14,264 nt of DNA from Prevotellamassilia sp. (GCA_018383375.1 JAHAWW010000036.1:1-14264); one strand, 5' to 3'; positions 1 to 9,122 are shown, counted from the first letter of the stretch. Numbers and translations: made by a program. The notes: generated from the letters alone by a model not told the origin.

Positions 1-2014
1 CGAGGAACTTTTTCACCTCCAAAAGGATGTTTTCGGGGGTGTAACCGAGTTTTTCGTCAAGCACCTTGAAGGGCGCACTAAAACCAAAGCTATCGAGTCC
101 GTACACTCGGCCGCGACCACCCACAAGCCCCTCAAAGGTGACGGGCAGACCGGCCGTCAGACCAAAGATTTTGGCATTGGGCGGTAAAAGTTGGTCTTGA
201 TATTCCTTGCTTTGACGACGGAAAAGGCCTTCGCTGGGACAACTTACCACACGGGCTTTGATGCCCTCTGCTGCCAACAGAACGGCCGTTTGGCCGAGCG
301 TCGATACTTCTGAACCGGAGGCAACAAGGATGACATCGGGGTTGGCCTCGGTCACTACTTCGTAGGCACCGCGACTTACGCCGGAATAATCTGTGGCGGC
401 AGGCAGGTCTTTGACATTCTGACGACTGAAAATGAGTGCCGTCGGCGTGTGGATGTTTTCCATAGCCATGCGCCAACAATGGGTGGTGGCGTGCACATCA
501 CAGGGGCGGAACACTCGCACACTATCACGGCCACTGTGGTTTTTGAGTTTCTCCATAAGGCGTATTTGGGCCTCTTGCTCCACGGGCTCGTGGGTGGGAC
601 CGTCTTCGCCCACACGGAAGGCGTCGTGTGTCCAGACGAACTTCACGGGCAATTCCATAAGGGCTGCCATACGGATGGCAGGCTTCATATAGTCTGAGAA
701 GACAAAGAAGGTGCCCATTGCCGTAATCATACCGCCGTGGAGGGTGATGCCGATGCAGACACAAGCCATAGTGAGTTCAGAAACGCCGGCCTGCAGGAAA
801 CCACCAGCGAAATTGGTGCGAGAGATGACGCTGCTATGTTTCAAGAAGCCGTCGGTCTTGTCTGAGTTGCAGAGGTCGGCCGAACTGACAATCATATTGG
901 GCACACACTCTGAGAGCAGACCCAAACAGGCGGCCGACGCATTGCGGGTGGGCGCATCGGGTTTCTGCTCAATAGAGTCCCAAGGGATTTCGGGCAGACG
1001 ATTGGCAAACCAATCGTCGAGCAGACGAGCCTTGTCGGGATTTTGCGTAGCCCATTCTTTTTCTTCGGCGCGCAGCACAGCCACTTGATCCGTCAGTTCT
1101 TCACGTCGGGCGGCATAGAGTGCAGCTGTTTCGGGACGAATCACAAAGGCGTTTTCGGGGTCGGCACCAAGGTGCAACACCGTCTGGCGGTAAGCATCTG
1201 CACCGAGGGGAGCACCGTGGGTTTTGCAGTCGCGCTCATAGCTTGAGCCGTCAGCCTTTCGTGCGCCTTTGCCCATCACGGTGTGACCAATGATGAGTGT
1301 GGGACGAGCAGTTTCGGCGTTGGCCTCGGTGAGCGCACGACGAATTTGTTCCACATCGTTGCCGTCGATTTCGATGACGTTCCAGTTCCAAGCACGGTAT
1401 TTCATTGCCGTGTCTTCAGAGATGACATCGGCTGTCTCGGTGGAGAGCTGTATTTCGTTGGCATCGAAAAACATAATGAGATTGTCGAGGCCGAGGTGTC
1501 CGGCTATGCGTCCGGCACCCTGCGAAATTTCTTCTTGAATGCCACCGTCTGAGATATAGGCGTAAATCTTTTCGCGACGGAAACCGGGATTGCCCGTTCG
1601 AGCATAGAGGGCTTTGGCTGCAATGGCTGCACCCACGGCATAAGTGTGACCTTGCCCGAGAGGCCCGGAAGTATTTTCAATGCCTCTGGCCACATTGACC
1701 TCGGGGTGTCCCGGTGTGGGCGACTGCCATTGGCGGAACTGTTGCAGTTCGTCGAGAGAGAAGCGTCCTGCCAAGGCCAGCACCGAATAGAGCATCGGCG
1801 ACATATGTCCGGGATCGAGGAAGAAGCGATCTCTGCAAGGCCAGTCGGGCTGTGCAGGATCATAAACGAGAAACTCGGAATAAAGGGTGTTGATAAAATC
1901 AGCGCCACCCATTGCACCTCCCGGGTGTCCGGACTTGGCTTTTTCTACCATGGCAACAGACAATACGCGAATGTTGTCTGCGGCAGAATTCATTACCTCA
2001 ACAGGATTTTTCAT
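1..2014 (-). CDS. tkt: Transketolase (C-terminal end cut by window edge)
   Basis: ThDP- and metal-dependent enzyme of the non-oxidative pentose phosphate pathway, moving two-carbon ketol units between sugar phosphates in the cytoplasm. The reverse complement reads without a stop from ATG at 2014 (MKNPVEVMNSAADNIRVLSV) to the window edge, 671 codons. Visible motifs are GHPGGAMGG (about residues 29-37), GPLGQG (117-122), the ThDP signature as SDGG near 155-158 with the metal-ligand Asn near 186 (FFDANE), GVSELTMA carrying the conserved catalytic Glu, and THDAFRVGEDGPTHEPVEQ in the Pyr domain. The final visible residues, NILLEVKKFL, align with the usual family C-terminus, so only a few codons should be missing. 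SDG replaces the GDG of the E. coli enzyme, which I believe is normal for Bacteroidota. The start is supported by a strong promoter 77 bp upstream. Family assignment is secure. Confidence 0.96.
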   Translation of the reverse strand, partial: MKNPVEVMNSAADNIRVLSVAMVEKAKSGHPGGAMGGADFINTLYSEFLVYDPAQPDWPCRDRFFLDPGHMSPMLYSVLALAGRFSLDELQQFRQWQSPTPGHPEVNVARGIENTSGPLGQGHTYAVGAAIAAKALYARTGNPGFRREKIYAYISDGGIQEEISQGAGRIAGHLGLDNLIMFFDANEIQLSTETADVISEDTAMKYRAWNWNVIEIDGNDVEQIRRALTEANAETARPTLIIGHTVMGKGARKADGSSYERDCKTHGAPLGADAYRQTVLHLGADPENAFVIRPETAALYAARREELTDQVAVLRAEEKEWATQNPDKARLLDDWFANRLPEIPWDSIEQKPDAPTRNASAACLGLLSECVPNMIVSSADLCNSDKTDGFLKHSSVISRTNFAGGFLQAGVSELTMACVCIGITLHGGMITAMGTFFVFSDYMKPAIRMAALMELPVKFVWTHDAFRVGEDGPTHEPVEQEAQIRLMEKLKNHSGRDSVRVFRPCDVHATTHCWRMAMENIHTPTALIFSRQNVKDLPAATDYSGVSRGAYEVVTEANPDVILVASGSEVSTLGQTAVLLAAEGIKARVVSCPSEGLFRRQSKEYQDQLLPPNAKIFGLTAGLPVTFEGLVGGRGRVYGLDSFGFSAPFKVLDEKLGYTPENILLEVKKFL

Positions 2015-2090
2015 ATAGTTGTTGTTATGTTTTGCTTTTTTGTGGCACTTCCGGCCATTGACGAGACGATATGCCCGCTTAAAAACGTCG

Positions 2091-2122
2091 CAAAATTACA
2101 AAATAATGGCCACGCGTGCAAA
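2091..2122 (-). promoter_or_regulatory. Bacteroidota-type promoter of tkt
   Basis: On the minus strand a -33 TTTG (2119-2122) and a -7 TAATTTTG (2091-2098) are separated by exactly 20 bases, matching the Bacteroidota housekeeping consensus TTTG-N19-21-TANNTTTG. Transcription would begin near 2084 and leave an untranslated leader of about 70 nt before the tkt ATG. Confidence 0.8.
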
Positions 2123-2312
2123 CATTTTTAGCTGAGATTGAGCGAGAAGGCCTGCAGGCGCCTGAGACTGAATTTCCATAGATGACTGACCAACCCAAGC
2201 AGACCTACTCCATATATTATAAAAAAGGAGTGTCATTTATATTGGAAGGAAAGAAGATGGGAAAGAAAAAGACCGAGGACGACAGATGGCCTGTAAGTAA
2301 AAAGACATAAAA

Positions 2313-2488
2313 AGGGCTGTGCCGATGATGTGATGAAACTCCGAGAGAATAGGATTTGAGCGCCAACTCCGCCTCTGTAATCCGACCCTACGCCCAATCA
2401 GACGCATATCGGCACGCCATCGGCGTGAGCGACTTTCTCGGTTTCAGGTAATTATTGATGAGTATCCCAATCAAACCGACACAGCCCT
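2313..2488. repeat. Inverted-repeat-bounded 176-bp element (possible MITE)
   Basis: AGGGCTGTGCCG (2313-2324) and CGACACAGCCCT (2477-2488) are terminal inverted repeats matching at 11 of 12 positions. Inside are GTGCCGAT (2320-2327) with its complement ATCGGCAC (2408-2415), and a perfect hairpin CACGCC-ATC-GGCGTG (2413-2427). Such GGGCTGTG-like ends resemble tips of insertion sequences or derived MITEs, but that is inference. No clear target-site duplication flanks it. A minus-strand reading frame of 56 codons (2407 down to 2237, beginning MRLIGRRVGLQRRSWRSNPI) starts inside it and runs out of the left end; it is probably a by-product of the repeat. The rest of 2130-2677 holds no gene I can support; a 10-bp palindrome CAGGCGCCTG sits at 2155-2164. 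Confidence 0.4.
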
Positions 2489-2615
2489 ATGCTGTTGATA
2501 AGGCGAAGATACACCATTACACTCACACAGCAAAGTCTTTCCCCTTATTTTTGTAAAAGAACTTATTTTTCACGTCAGCGAAAGAGTTCTACAAACATTA
2601 TTTTTATTATTGCAC

Positions 2616-2647
2616 TTGCTTGTTGACTCTATATCAAAGTAAGTTTG
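2616..2647 (+). promoter_or_regulatory. Second, weaker promoter candidate upstream of lon
   Basis: A perfect -7 match TAAGTTTG (2640-2647) is preceded, after 20 bases, by TTGC (2616-2619), one base off the expected TTTG. If used, it adds an upstream start to the lon operon, with a leader of roughly 195 nt. Confidence 0.35.
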
Positions 2648-2677
2648 CCCCTCAGCAATCCAAATCTGCTCAGTTTT

Positions 2678-2709
2678 TTTGGCCACCTCCCTTATTTGCA
2701 CTAAATTCG
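2678..2709 (+). promoter_or_regulatory. Promoter candidate of the lon-tgt operon
   Basis: TTTG (2678-2681), 20 bases, then TAAATTCG (2702-2709), a single mismatch to TANNTTTG. Transcription would begin near 2716, giving a leader of about 130 nt before the lon ATG at 2849. Confidence 0.55.
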
Positions 2710-2848
2710 CAGAGTTTTTATGGCTGTAAGTTTTGCGAGGCTCTCGATTTGAACGAAACAGGTTTGAGCCACCTCGCTCATTTACGCCATGGTGCACTAT
2801 CTGGGCTTTGACCGTTTTTTTAACATCAGACGAATACTTTCGCTTGAC

Positions 2849-5332
2849 ATGAATACTAAATCTTCACATAATCCCTTTTCACTTATAGCTGACTTTGAAG
2901 GCGAAATTGGCGCAATTTTCAATCAGTGTAAAGACGAAACGCTACCCATCTTGCCAGTTCGCAATATGGTGCTCTTCCCGGGCGTGGTGGCACCGGTGTC
3001 GGTGAGCCGCCGCTCCACACACAAACTGGTGCGCGAAGCAGCAGAAAGAGACTGCTTCATCGGCGTGGTGTGCCAACGAGATGCTGACAAAAATACACCC
3101 CGACGCCAAGATCTCTACGACACCGGGGTCGTGGCCAAGGTGGTGCGCATTATGGAAATGCCAGAGGGCAACCTCTCTGTCATTCTACAGGCTTTTTCTC
3201 GCTTCACCCTGCTTCAAACCACACGCGAAAAGCCTTATATGCGTGCCCACGTGACACATCTCGAGGAGAGAATAGAAAATGCGATTGGCAACGAGGAATT
3301 TGAGGCGCTGAGTGAGGCCTGTCGAGACAAGGTGATGAAACTCATCAAAGCCAACGACGACATCAGAAACGAGGCGACTTTTGCACTCAGAAACATTCAC
3401 AACCCCTATTATCTCATCAGTTTTATAGGCACCAACCTGCCGTTTGCCCCCGACGAGAAAATAGCTCTGCTTGAGGAGAGCGACCCCATCATACGCGCCT
3501 CACATCTGCTGGAGATTATTTCTCGCGACTTGCAATTTGCCCTGCTTAAACAAAACATTGAGCAACGTGCACGCAAGGAACTGGACCAGCAACAAAAGGA
3601 TTATTTCCTCAACCAACTCATCAAAAACATACAGGCTGAACTGGGCAATGAACCGGCCGGCGATGACGTGACGGCTCTGCGCGAGAAGGCGCTCGAACTG
3701 GATATGCCCGAAGATGTCAAGAAGGTGTTTGAGCGAGAAGTGCAAAAACTATCACGCATCAATATGCAGTCGCCGGACTATAACGTGCAGCTCAATTTCC
3801 TCCAAACTATCACCAGTCTGCCTTGGGGCAAAACCACGGAAGATCATCTCGACATCAAACGCGCCCGACGCACACTCGACCGTGACCATTACGGTATGGA
3901 AGAGGTGAAAATGCGTATACTCGAGCACCTGGCCGTGATGAAGTTACAAAACAAGCCTCAAAGCACCATTTTGTGTCTTTATGGTCCTCCGGGCGTGGGC
4001 AAAACTTCACTAGGACGCTCCATTGCCGACGCCTTGGGCCGCAAATATGTGCGTATGTCGCTCGGCGGCGTACACGACGAGGCCGAAATACGTGGCCACC
4101 GCCGCACTTATGTGGGGGCCATGCCGGGCCGCATCATCAAAGGAATTCTCAAGGCCGGAGCCAACAATCCCGTTTTCATCCTCGACGAGATTGACAAAGT
4201 GGGCGGTGCCAACTTCAACGGCGACCCGCAGTCAGCCCTGCTCGAAGTGCTCGACCCAGAACAAAACGCAACCTTCCACGACAACTTCCTCGACATCGAC
4301 TACGACCTCTCGCAGGTGATGTTTATCGCCACAGCCAACACGCTCGCAACCATCCCGTCACCACTGCTCGACCGAATGGAAATTATCGAGGTGGAAGGCT
4401 ATTTAGCTGAAGAAAAGCGCGAAATTGCCCGTCGCCATCTCATCCCCAAACTGGAGCGACAGACACTGTTGGGCGAGAAACTGAAGTTTGCCCCGCGGGC
4501 CATCGACAGCATTATCGAGAAATACACGCGAGAGAGCGGTGTGCGCTCACTTGAAAAGCAGTTGGAGAAGGTTTTTCGTAAGGTGGCCTATCGCACAGCG
4601 CTAGACGGCGCTATGCCCTTTGCCGGACACTCACTCTCTCCGACCGACGTGGCCGAATTGCTGGGGAAACCCATCTACAATCGCGACAAATATCAAGGCA
4701 ACGACCAAGCCGGCGTCGTGACAGGTTTAGCTTGGACGGCAGTAGGCGGCGAAATCCTTTTCATCGAGACCAGCCTAAGCCGCAGCAAAGCGCCCAAACT
4801 CACACTGACCGGCAATTTGGGCGATGTGATGAAAGAGTCGGCTGCTTTGGCGCTCGAATATATCAAGGCCCACGCCGATTTTCTCGGCATTGACCACGCC
4901 ATCTTTGAGAACTGGAGCCTCCACATCCATGTGCCCGAAGGGGCTACGCCCAAAGACGGTCCGTCGGCCGGCATCACCATTGCCACCTCAATTGCCTCTG
5001 CTCTGACTAGCCGGAAGGTAAAGGCACGCACGGCCATGACCGGCGAAATCACACTGCGCGGCAAGGTGTTGCCCGTGGGAGGTATCAAGGAGAAAATCCT
5101 TGCTGCCAAACGCGCCGGCATCACAGACATTATCATGAGTCAAGACAACAAGCGCGACATCGACGAAATCAATTCGCAATATGTAGATGGCTTGACATTC
5201 CACTTTGTTGACTGTGTGGAAGAGGTGTTCAAAATAGCCATCCCCGGCGAGCTTGTGGATCATCCGCAAGACTTCACCATTCACGAAGCCCAATCTGCTG
5301 CCACAGCGGCACAAACCACCCCCTGCCCATGA
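2849..5332 (+). CDS. lon: ATP-dependent Lon protease
   Basis: Cytoplasmic AAA+ serine protease that unfolds and degrades misfolded and short-lived regulatory proteins. From ATG 2849 the product is 827 residues. The N-terminal substrate-binding domain starts at LPILPVRNMVLFPGVV. The Walker A motif GPPGVGKT begins at residue 379 (Lys385), followed by Walker B FILDEID. The proteolytic domain carries Ser706 in PKDGPSAG and Lys749 in GGIKEK, the same 43-residue spacing as the E. coli Ser679/Lys722 dyad, so the enzyme should be active. The frame is open back to an ATG at 2789, but the 20 extra residues (MVHYLGFDRF...) do not resemble a Lon N-terminus; 2849 (MNTKSSHNPFSLIADFEGE) is preferred. The stop overlaps the tgt start by 4 bp (ATGA), implying translational coupling. 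No Shine-Dalgarno is seen, as usual in this phylum. Confidence 0.97.
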   Translation: MNTKSSHNPFSLIADFEGEIGAIFNQCKDETLPILPVRNMVLFPGVVAPVSVSRRSTHKLVREAAERDCFIGVVCQRDADKNTPRRQDLYDTGVVAKVVRIMEMPEGNLSVILQAFSRFTLLQTTREKPYMRAHVTHLEERIENAIGNEEFEALSEACRDKVMKLIKANDDIRNEATFALRNIHNPYYLISFIGTNLPFAPDEKIALLEESDPIIRASHLLEIISRDLQFALLKQNIEQRARKELDQQQKDYFLNQLIKNIQAELGNEPAGDDVTALREKALELDMPEDVKKVFEREVQKLSRINMQSPDYNVQLNFLQTITSLPWGKTTEDHLDIKRARRTLDRDHYGMEEVKMRILEHLAVMKLQNKPQSTILCLYGPPGVGKTSLGRSIADALGRKYVRMSLGGVHDEAEIRGHRRTYVGAMPGRIIKGILKAGANNPVFILDEIDKVGGANFNGDPQSALLEVLDPEQNATFHDNFLDIDYDLSQVMFIATANTLATIPSPLLDRMEIIEVEGYLAEEKREIARRHLIPKLERQTLLGEKLKFAPRAIDSIIEKYTRESGVRSLEKQLEKVFRKVAYRTALDGAMPFAGHSLSPTDVAELLGKPIYNRDKYQGNDQAGVVTGLAWTAVGGEILFIETSLSRSKAPKLTLTGNLGDVMKESAALALEYIKAHADFLGIDHAIFENWSLHIHVPEGATPKDGPSAGITIATSIASALTSRKVKARTAMTGEITLRGKVLPVGGIKEKILAAKRAGITDIIMSQDNKRDIDEINSQYVDGLTFHFVDCVEEVFKIAIPGELVDHPQDFTIHEAQSAATAAQTTPCP

Positions 5333-6459
5333 CCTTCGACCTGCTCCACACCGACAGCGGCTCGGCTGCAAGGGCCGGACTCCTCACAACGCCGCATGGC
5401 ATCATCGAAACGCCCATTTTTATGCCTGTAGGCACACTGGGCAGCGTTAAAGGTGTGCACCTCAGAGAGTTGAAAGATGACATTGGCGCCCAAATCATCT
5501 TGGGCAACACCTATCATCTCTATCTGCGACCGGGGCTCGACATTCTCGAGAAAGCCGGCGGACTCCACGCTTTTAACGGCTTTGACGGCCCTATGCTGAC
5601 CGACAGCGGCGGCTTTCAGGTGTTCTCGCTCTCGGGCATACGCAAATTGACGGCAGAAGGCTGCGAATTTCGCTCACACATTGACGGCAGCAAACATTTT
5701 TTCTCACCAGAACGCGTAATGGACATTGAGCGCATCATCGGTGCCGACATCATGATGGCTTTTGACGAATGTCCGCCGGGCACAGCCGACTATGCCTATG
5801 CACGCCGTAGCCTCGACCTAACCCACGATTGGCTCGCACGATGTGTGAAACGCTTCAACGAGACGCAGCCTAAATATGGTTATGAGCAGAGCCTCTTCCC
5901 CATTGTGCAAGGCTGTGTGTATAAGGATTTGCGCCAAGAGAGTGCGCGATTTGTCACTCAGTTTGAGGCCGACGGCTATGCCATTGGCGGCTTGGCCGTA
6001 GGCGAACCGGCAGAGCAGATGTATGAAATGATTGAGGTGGTGAACGACATTCTTCCCACTAATCGTCCACGCTATCTGATGGGTGTAGGCACACCGCTCA
6101 ACATTCTCGAAGCTATTGAGCGAGGCGTGGATATGTTTGACTGCGTAATGCCCACCCGCAATGGCCGCAATGCCATGCTGTTCACCTCGAATGGTGTCAT
6201 CAATATGCGCAACGCCAAGTGGGCCAACGACTTCTCACCCGTTGACCCTGACGGCCATTGCTTCGTCGACACACAATATTCGCGTGCCTATCTCCACCAC
6301 CTCTACAAGGCCGGTGAGTTGCTGGCTATGCAAATCGGCAGCATCCACAATTTGGCCTTCTATCTCTGGCTGGTGAAAGAGGCCCGTCGACAAATTCTCC
6401 AAAACAACTTCACGGTCTGGAAGCGCGAAATGACTGAGCGACTGATGCGCCGACTCTGA
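5329..6459 (+). CDS. tgt: tRNA-guanine transglycosylase (queuine/preQ1 insertion)
   Basis: Exchanges guanine-34 in the anticodon of GUN tRNAs (Asp, Asn, His, Tyr) for preQ1 during queuosine synthesis. 376 residues, normal length. The general acid/base Asp is D92 in TDSGGFQVFSL; the nucleophile is D271 in MFDCVMPTRNGRNA; substrate-pocket motifs VQGC and GGLAVGE are present. The zinc site is altered: where E. coli has C-x-C-x2-C before YSRAYLHHL, this protein has G309, C311 and D314 (GHCFVDTQYSRAYLHHL), while the fourth ligand H340 (SIHNL) is kept. Only one of three Cys ligands remains; similar loss may be common in Bacteroidota, which I cannot check here. It overlaps lon by 4 bp and is followed 38 bp later by the permease, so it is very probably co-transcribed. 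Confidence 0.96.
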   Translation: MTFDLLHTDSGSAARAGLLTTPHGIIETPIFMPVGTLGSVKGVHLRELKDDIGAQIILGNTYHLYLRPGLDILEKAGGLHAFNGFDGPMLTDSGGFQVFSLSGIRKLTAEGCEFRSHIDGSKHFFSPERVMDIERIIGADIMMAFDECPPGTADYAYARRSLDLTHDWLARCVKRFNETQPKYGYEQSLFPIVQGCVYKDLRQESARFVTQFEADGYAIGGLAVGEPAEQMYEMIEVVNDILPTNRPRYLMGVGTPLNILEAIERGVDMFDCVMPTRNGRNAMLFTSNGVINMRNAKWANDFSPVDPDGHCFVDTQYSRAYLHHLYKAGELLAMQIGSIHNLAFYLWLVKEARRQILQNNFTVWKREMTERLMRRL

Positions 6460-6497
6460 TTTTCCCATCACATATTCTTGGCCTCAAAACCATAAAG

Positions 6498-7661
6498 ATG
6501 ACGACACAATCCCCCACCCCGCGCCGACAACCTGCCATAAGACGGCTACTCAGCCGCCTGCGCAGAAGTATGGCCATCAGCCGCATCGACCGCTACATCA
6601 TTGGGAAATTTCTCACCACCTATGTCTTCCTCATAGGCATCATCATCTTTATGGCCATCATCTTCGACTATAACGAGAAGATAGACAAGTTCACCCAAAG
6701 CCACGTGTCGGCCTCGCGCATCATATTCGACTACTACCTCAACTTCATCCCCTATTTCTCAAACCTTTTCAGTCCGCTTTTTGTCTTTGTCTCGGTCATT
6801 CTCTTCACCACCAAACTGGCCGGCAATTCTGAAATCATCGCTATGAAAGCGGCCGGTCTGAGTTTTCGCCGCCTGCTGAGACCCTATATGATTTCGGCCG
6901 CCATCATTGCCTTCGTCTCTTTTCTGCTTGGTGCCTATATCATTCCCCAAGGCAACGTGCAGAGGGTGAATTTTGAGAATGCCTATATCAAGAAAAAAAG
7001 CCTCACCACGGCAGAAGGCATACAAATGCAGGTGGACACGGGCGTAGTGGCTTATATCACCCATTTCGACAATGTGACGAAAAGCGGTTATGGCTTTTCG
7101 CTCGACAAATTCAAAGACAAAAAACTCATTTCACACCTCACGGCGCAGACCATACAATACGACACACTCTCTGAGCGACGCTATAGTTGGACCCTGCGCA
7201 TGGTGCGCATTCGCGACATCGCCGGAATGAAAGAACACATCACCAAAGCCGAACGACTCGACACGATGGTGATGATGGAGCCCTCAGACTTCTTCTACAC
7301 CAAGAACCAGCAAGAGACGATGACGCTCGACGAACTCGACGAATTTATTGCCAAACAAAAAATGCGCGGTGCGCCAAACATCAGCACCTTTGAGGTGGAA
7401 TATCACAAACGCTTCGCTACGCCTTTTGCCGCGTTCATCCTTACCATCATAGGTGCATCTTTATCCGTGAAGAAACGCAAAAGTGGTATGGGTATTAACC
7501 TTGGCGCCGGTCTGGCTCTCAGTTTTACCTATATTATGTTTCAGACGGTCTCGGCCACCATGTCGACCAATGCCGGTCTGCCGGCCGCCATCGCCGTGTG
7601 GATACCCAACGTAGTGTTTGCCTTCATCGCCTTCGGGCTCTATCACCACGCCAAAGATTAA
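6498..7661 (+). CDS. lptG: LptF/LptG-family (YjgP/YjgQ) permease, lipopolysaccharide export
   Basis: Inner-membrane permease of the LptB2FG ABC transporter, which extracts lipopolysaccharide and passes it to the periplasmic bridge. 387 residues, with predicted membrane helices near 36-56, 92-108, 131-150, 308-324, 334-355 and 362-381. A large soluble periplasmic region (about 151-305, the jellyroll expected for LptF/G) lies between helices 3 and 4. The family motif region NSEIIAMKAAGLSFRRLLRP (110-129), which in this family contacts the ATPase, is clear. The first 24 residues are an Arg-rich extension; ATG 6570 (MAISRIDRYIIGKFL) is a plausible alternative start and matches the usual N-terminus better. 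Whether it is the LptF or LptG paralogue cannot be decided from one copy, so the symbol is tentative. It follows tgt by 38 bp and precedes the helicase by 25 bp. Confidence 0.88.
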   Translation: MTTQSPTPRRQPAIRRLLSRLRRSMAISRIDRYIIGKFLTTYVFLIGIIIFMAIIFDYNEKIDKFTQSHVSASRIIFDYYLNFIPYFSNLFSPLFVFVSVILFTTKLAGNSEIIAMKAAGLSFRRLLRPYMISAAIIAFVSFLLGAYIIPQGNVQRVNFENAYIKKKSLTTAEGIQMQVDTGVVAYITHFDNVTKSGYGFSLDKFKDKKLISHLTAQTIQYDTLSERRYSWTLRMVRIRDIAGMKEHITKAERLDTMVMMEPSDFFYTKNQQETMTLDELDEFIAKQKMRGAPNISTFEVEYHKRFATPFAAFILTIIGASLSVKKRKSGMGINLGAGLALSFTYIMFQTVSATMSTNAGLPAAIAVWIPNVVFAFIAFGLYHHAKD

Positions 7662-7686
7662 ACGAGAGATACAAAACAAAGAAAAA

Positions 7687-8973
7687 ATGCTCTTCACCGA
7701 CCTTGACCTCGACGACGACCTGCTTGATGCACTCTATGATATGCGATTTGACGAGTGCACACCCATTCAAGAGAAATGTATTCCCCATATCCTTGAAGGA
7801 AAAGACCTCATCGGCATAGCCCAAACCGGCACGGGCAAAACGGCAGCCTATCTGTTGCCCTTGCTCACCATACTGCGCCGCGAAAGCCACCCGGCCGATG
7901 CCGTCAACTGCCTCATCATGTCGCCCACGCGAGAGTTGGCGCGCCAAATAGACCAAGCCTTGCAAGGATTTGGTTATTATATGGACATCAACGGCGTGGC
8001 AGTATATGGCGGCAACGACGGTGACCGCTATGAGCAAGAACGTCGCAGCCTCTCTTCGGGTGCCGACATCGTCATCGCCACTCCCGGTCGACTCATCACC
8101 CACATCAACCTCGGCACCCTCGACTTGAGCCGCACCACTCATCTCGTGCTCGACGAAGCCGACCGAATGCTCGACATGGGCTTTGCCGACGACATCATAA
8201 AGATTGTTGCCCAAATGCCCAAAGAGCGTCAGAGCATTCTTTTCTCGGCAACGATGCCGCCAAAGATTGCCGACTTTGCCCGCGGCATTATGAACCATCC
8301 CGTGGAGGTGCGCATTGCTGTGTCTAAGCCGGCAGAGAAGATCAGTCAGAGTGTTTACATCTGCCATGAAGCAGACAAAATTAAAATCATCAAGTCACTC
8401 TTTGCCGAGCGCCGCCCCGAGCGCGTCATTCTCTTTGCCGGCTCTAAGCAAAAGGTGAAAGAACTCAACATCACGCTCTCGCGGCTGGGATACAACACGG
8501 CAGCCATGCACTCTGACTTGGAACAGAAGGAGCGCGACACGGTGATGCTCAAATTCAAAGCTCGCCACATCGACGTGCTCGTGGCCACCGACATCGTGGC
8601 GCGAGGCATTGACATCGACGACATCACTATGGTCATCAACTATGATGTGCCCCACGATGCCGAAGACTATGTGCACCGCATTGGCCGCACAGCCCGTGCC
8701 GGTCGCGATGGTCGTGCCGTCACATTGGTGAGCGAGCGCGACACAAGAGCCTTGGCACAAATTGAACGACTGCTCAAGGTGAAAGTGCCGCGTGCCGAAT
8801 TGCCGGCAGGACTCGAAAGTCCGCAAGCCACGCCCCACTCGGCTTCAAAGCCCAAAGGCCAAGGTGGCAACCGCCGCAAACAAGACAAAGCTGCCGAAGG
8901 GCAAAAGCCGCATCACAAATCGAGGAAATATCATCGTCGTGGTCACCGCGAGGGCCGGAGTCAGGCTCAATAA
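7687..8973 (+). CDS. DEAD-box ATP-dependent RNA helicase (RhlE-like)
   Basis: Cytoplasmic RNA helicase, probably acting in ribosome assembly or RNA turnover. From ATG 7687 the product is 428 residues, beginning MLFTDLDLDDDLLDALYDM. Motifs in order: Q motif TPIQEKCIP (25-33), motif I AQTGTGKT (45-52), Ia PTRELARQ (80-87), GG/TPGR (132-135), II DEAD (156-159, within LDEADRMLDMGF as in RhlE types), III SAT (187-189), V TDIVARGIDI (301-310) and VI HRIGRTARAGR (330-340). The last 55 residues or so form a basic, low-complexity tail rich in Lys, Arg, Gln and His, typical of RNA-binding extensions. An upstream in-frame ATG at 7618 lies inside the permease gene and would add 23 non-homologous residues; the A-rich stretch before 7687 supports the later start. 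Probably the last gene of the lon operon. Confidence 0.94.
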   Translation: MLFTDLDLDDDLLDALYDMRFDECTPIQEKCIPHILEGKDLIGIAQTGTGKTAAYLLPLLTILRRESHPADAVNCLIMSPTRELARQIDQALQGFGYYMDINGVAVYGGNDGDRYEQERRSLSSGADIVIATPGRLITHINLGTLDLSRTTHLVLDEADRMLDMGFADDIIKIVAQMPKERQSILFSATMPPKIADFARGIMNHPVEVRIAVSKPAEKISQSVYICHEADKIKIIKSLFAERRPERVILFAGSKQKVKELNITLSRLGYNTAAMHSDLEQKERDTVMLKFKARHIDVLVATDIVARGIDIDDITMVINYDVPHDAEDYVHRIGRTARAGRDGRAVTLVSERDTRALAQIERLLKVKVPRAELPAGLESPQATPHSASKPKGQGGNRRKQDKAAEGQKPHHKSRKYHRRGHREGRSQAQ

Positions 8974-9122
8974 AACCCAACACGGCCATTCCCCCTCACG
9001 GCGGTTGTGAAGCAATGGGCCTGAAGGTGTATGTTTGGCCCTATTTCTCTCCCCCAAATTGTTGCCTTTTTCCCAATCACACAATCACACGCCTGCAACA
9101 ATCGGATAATGAGGCTGTTGCT

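Noticed and set aside
1646..2131. Plus-strand open frame of 161 codons
   Set aside because: It lies antisense to the transketolase, which shows clear family motifs in its own frame. It is a shadow of that gene.
2257..2310. 17-codon frame MGKKKTEDDRWPVSKKT
   Set aside because: Very short, highly charged and low in complexity, with no family resemblance; it just happens to end beside the inverted-repeat element.
2570..2797. Minus-strand 75-codon frame upstream of lon
   Set aside because: It covers the lon promoter region, has no recognisable domain and reads like translated A/T-rich intergenic DNA.
2802..2841. Additional promoter ending in TACTTTCG just before lon
   Set aside because: The upstream TTTG is 24 bases away, outside the 19-21 spacing seen in the other promoters here.
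2789..2848. 20-residue N-terminal extension of Lon from ATG 2789
   Set aside because: The residues do not look like a Lon N-terminus, and the ATG at 2849 gives the usual beginning and length.
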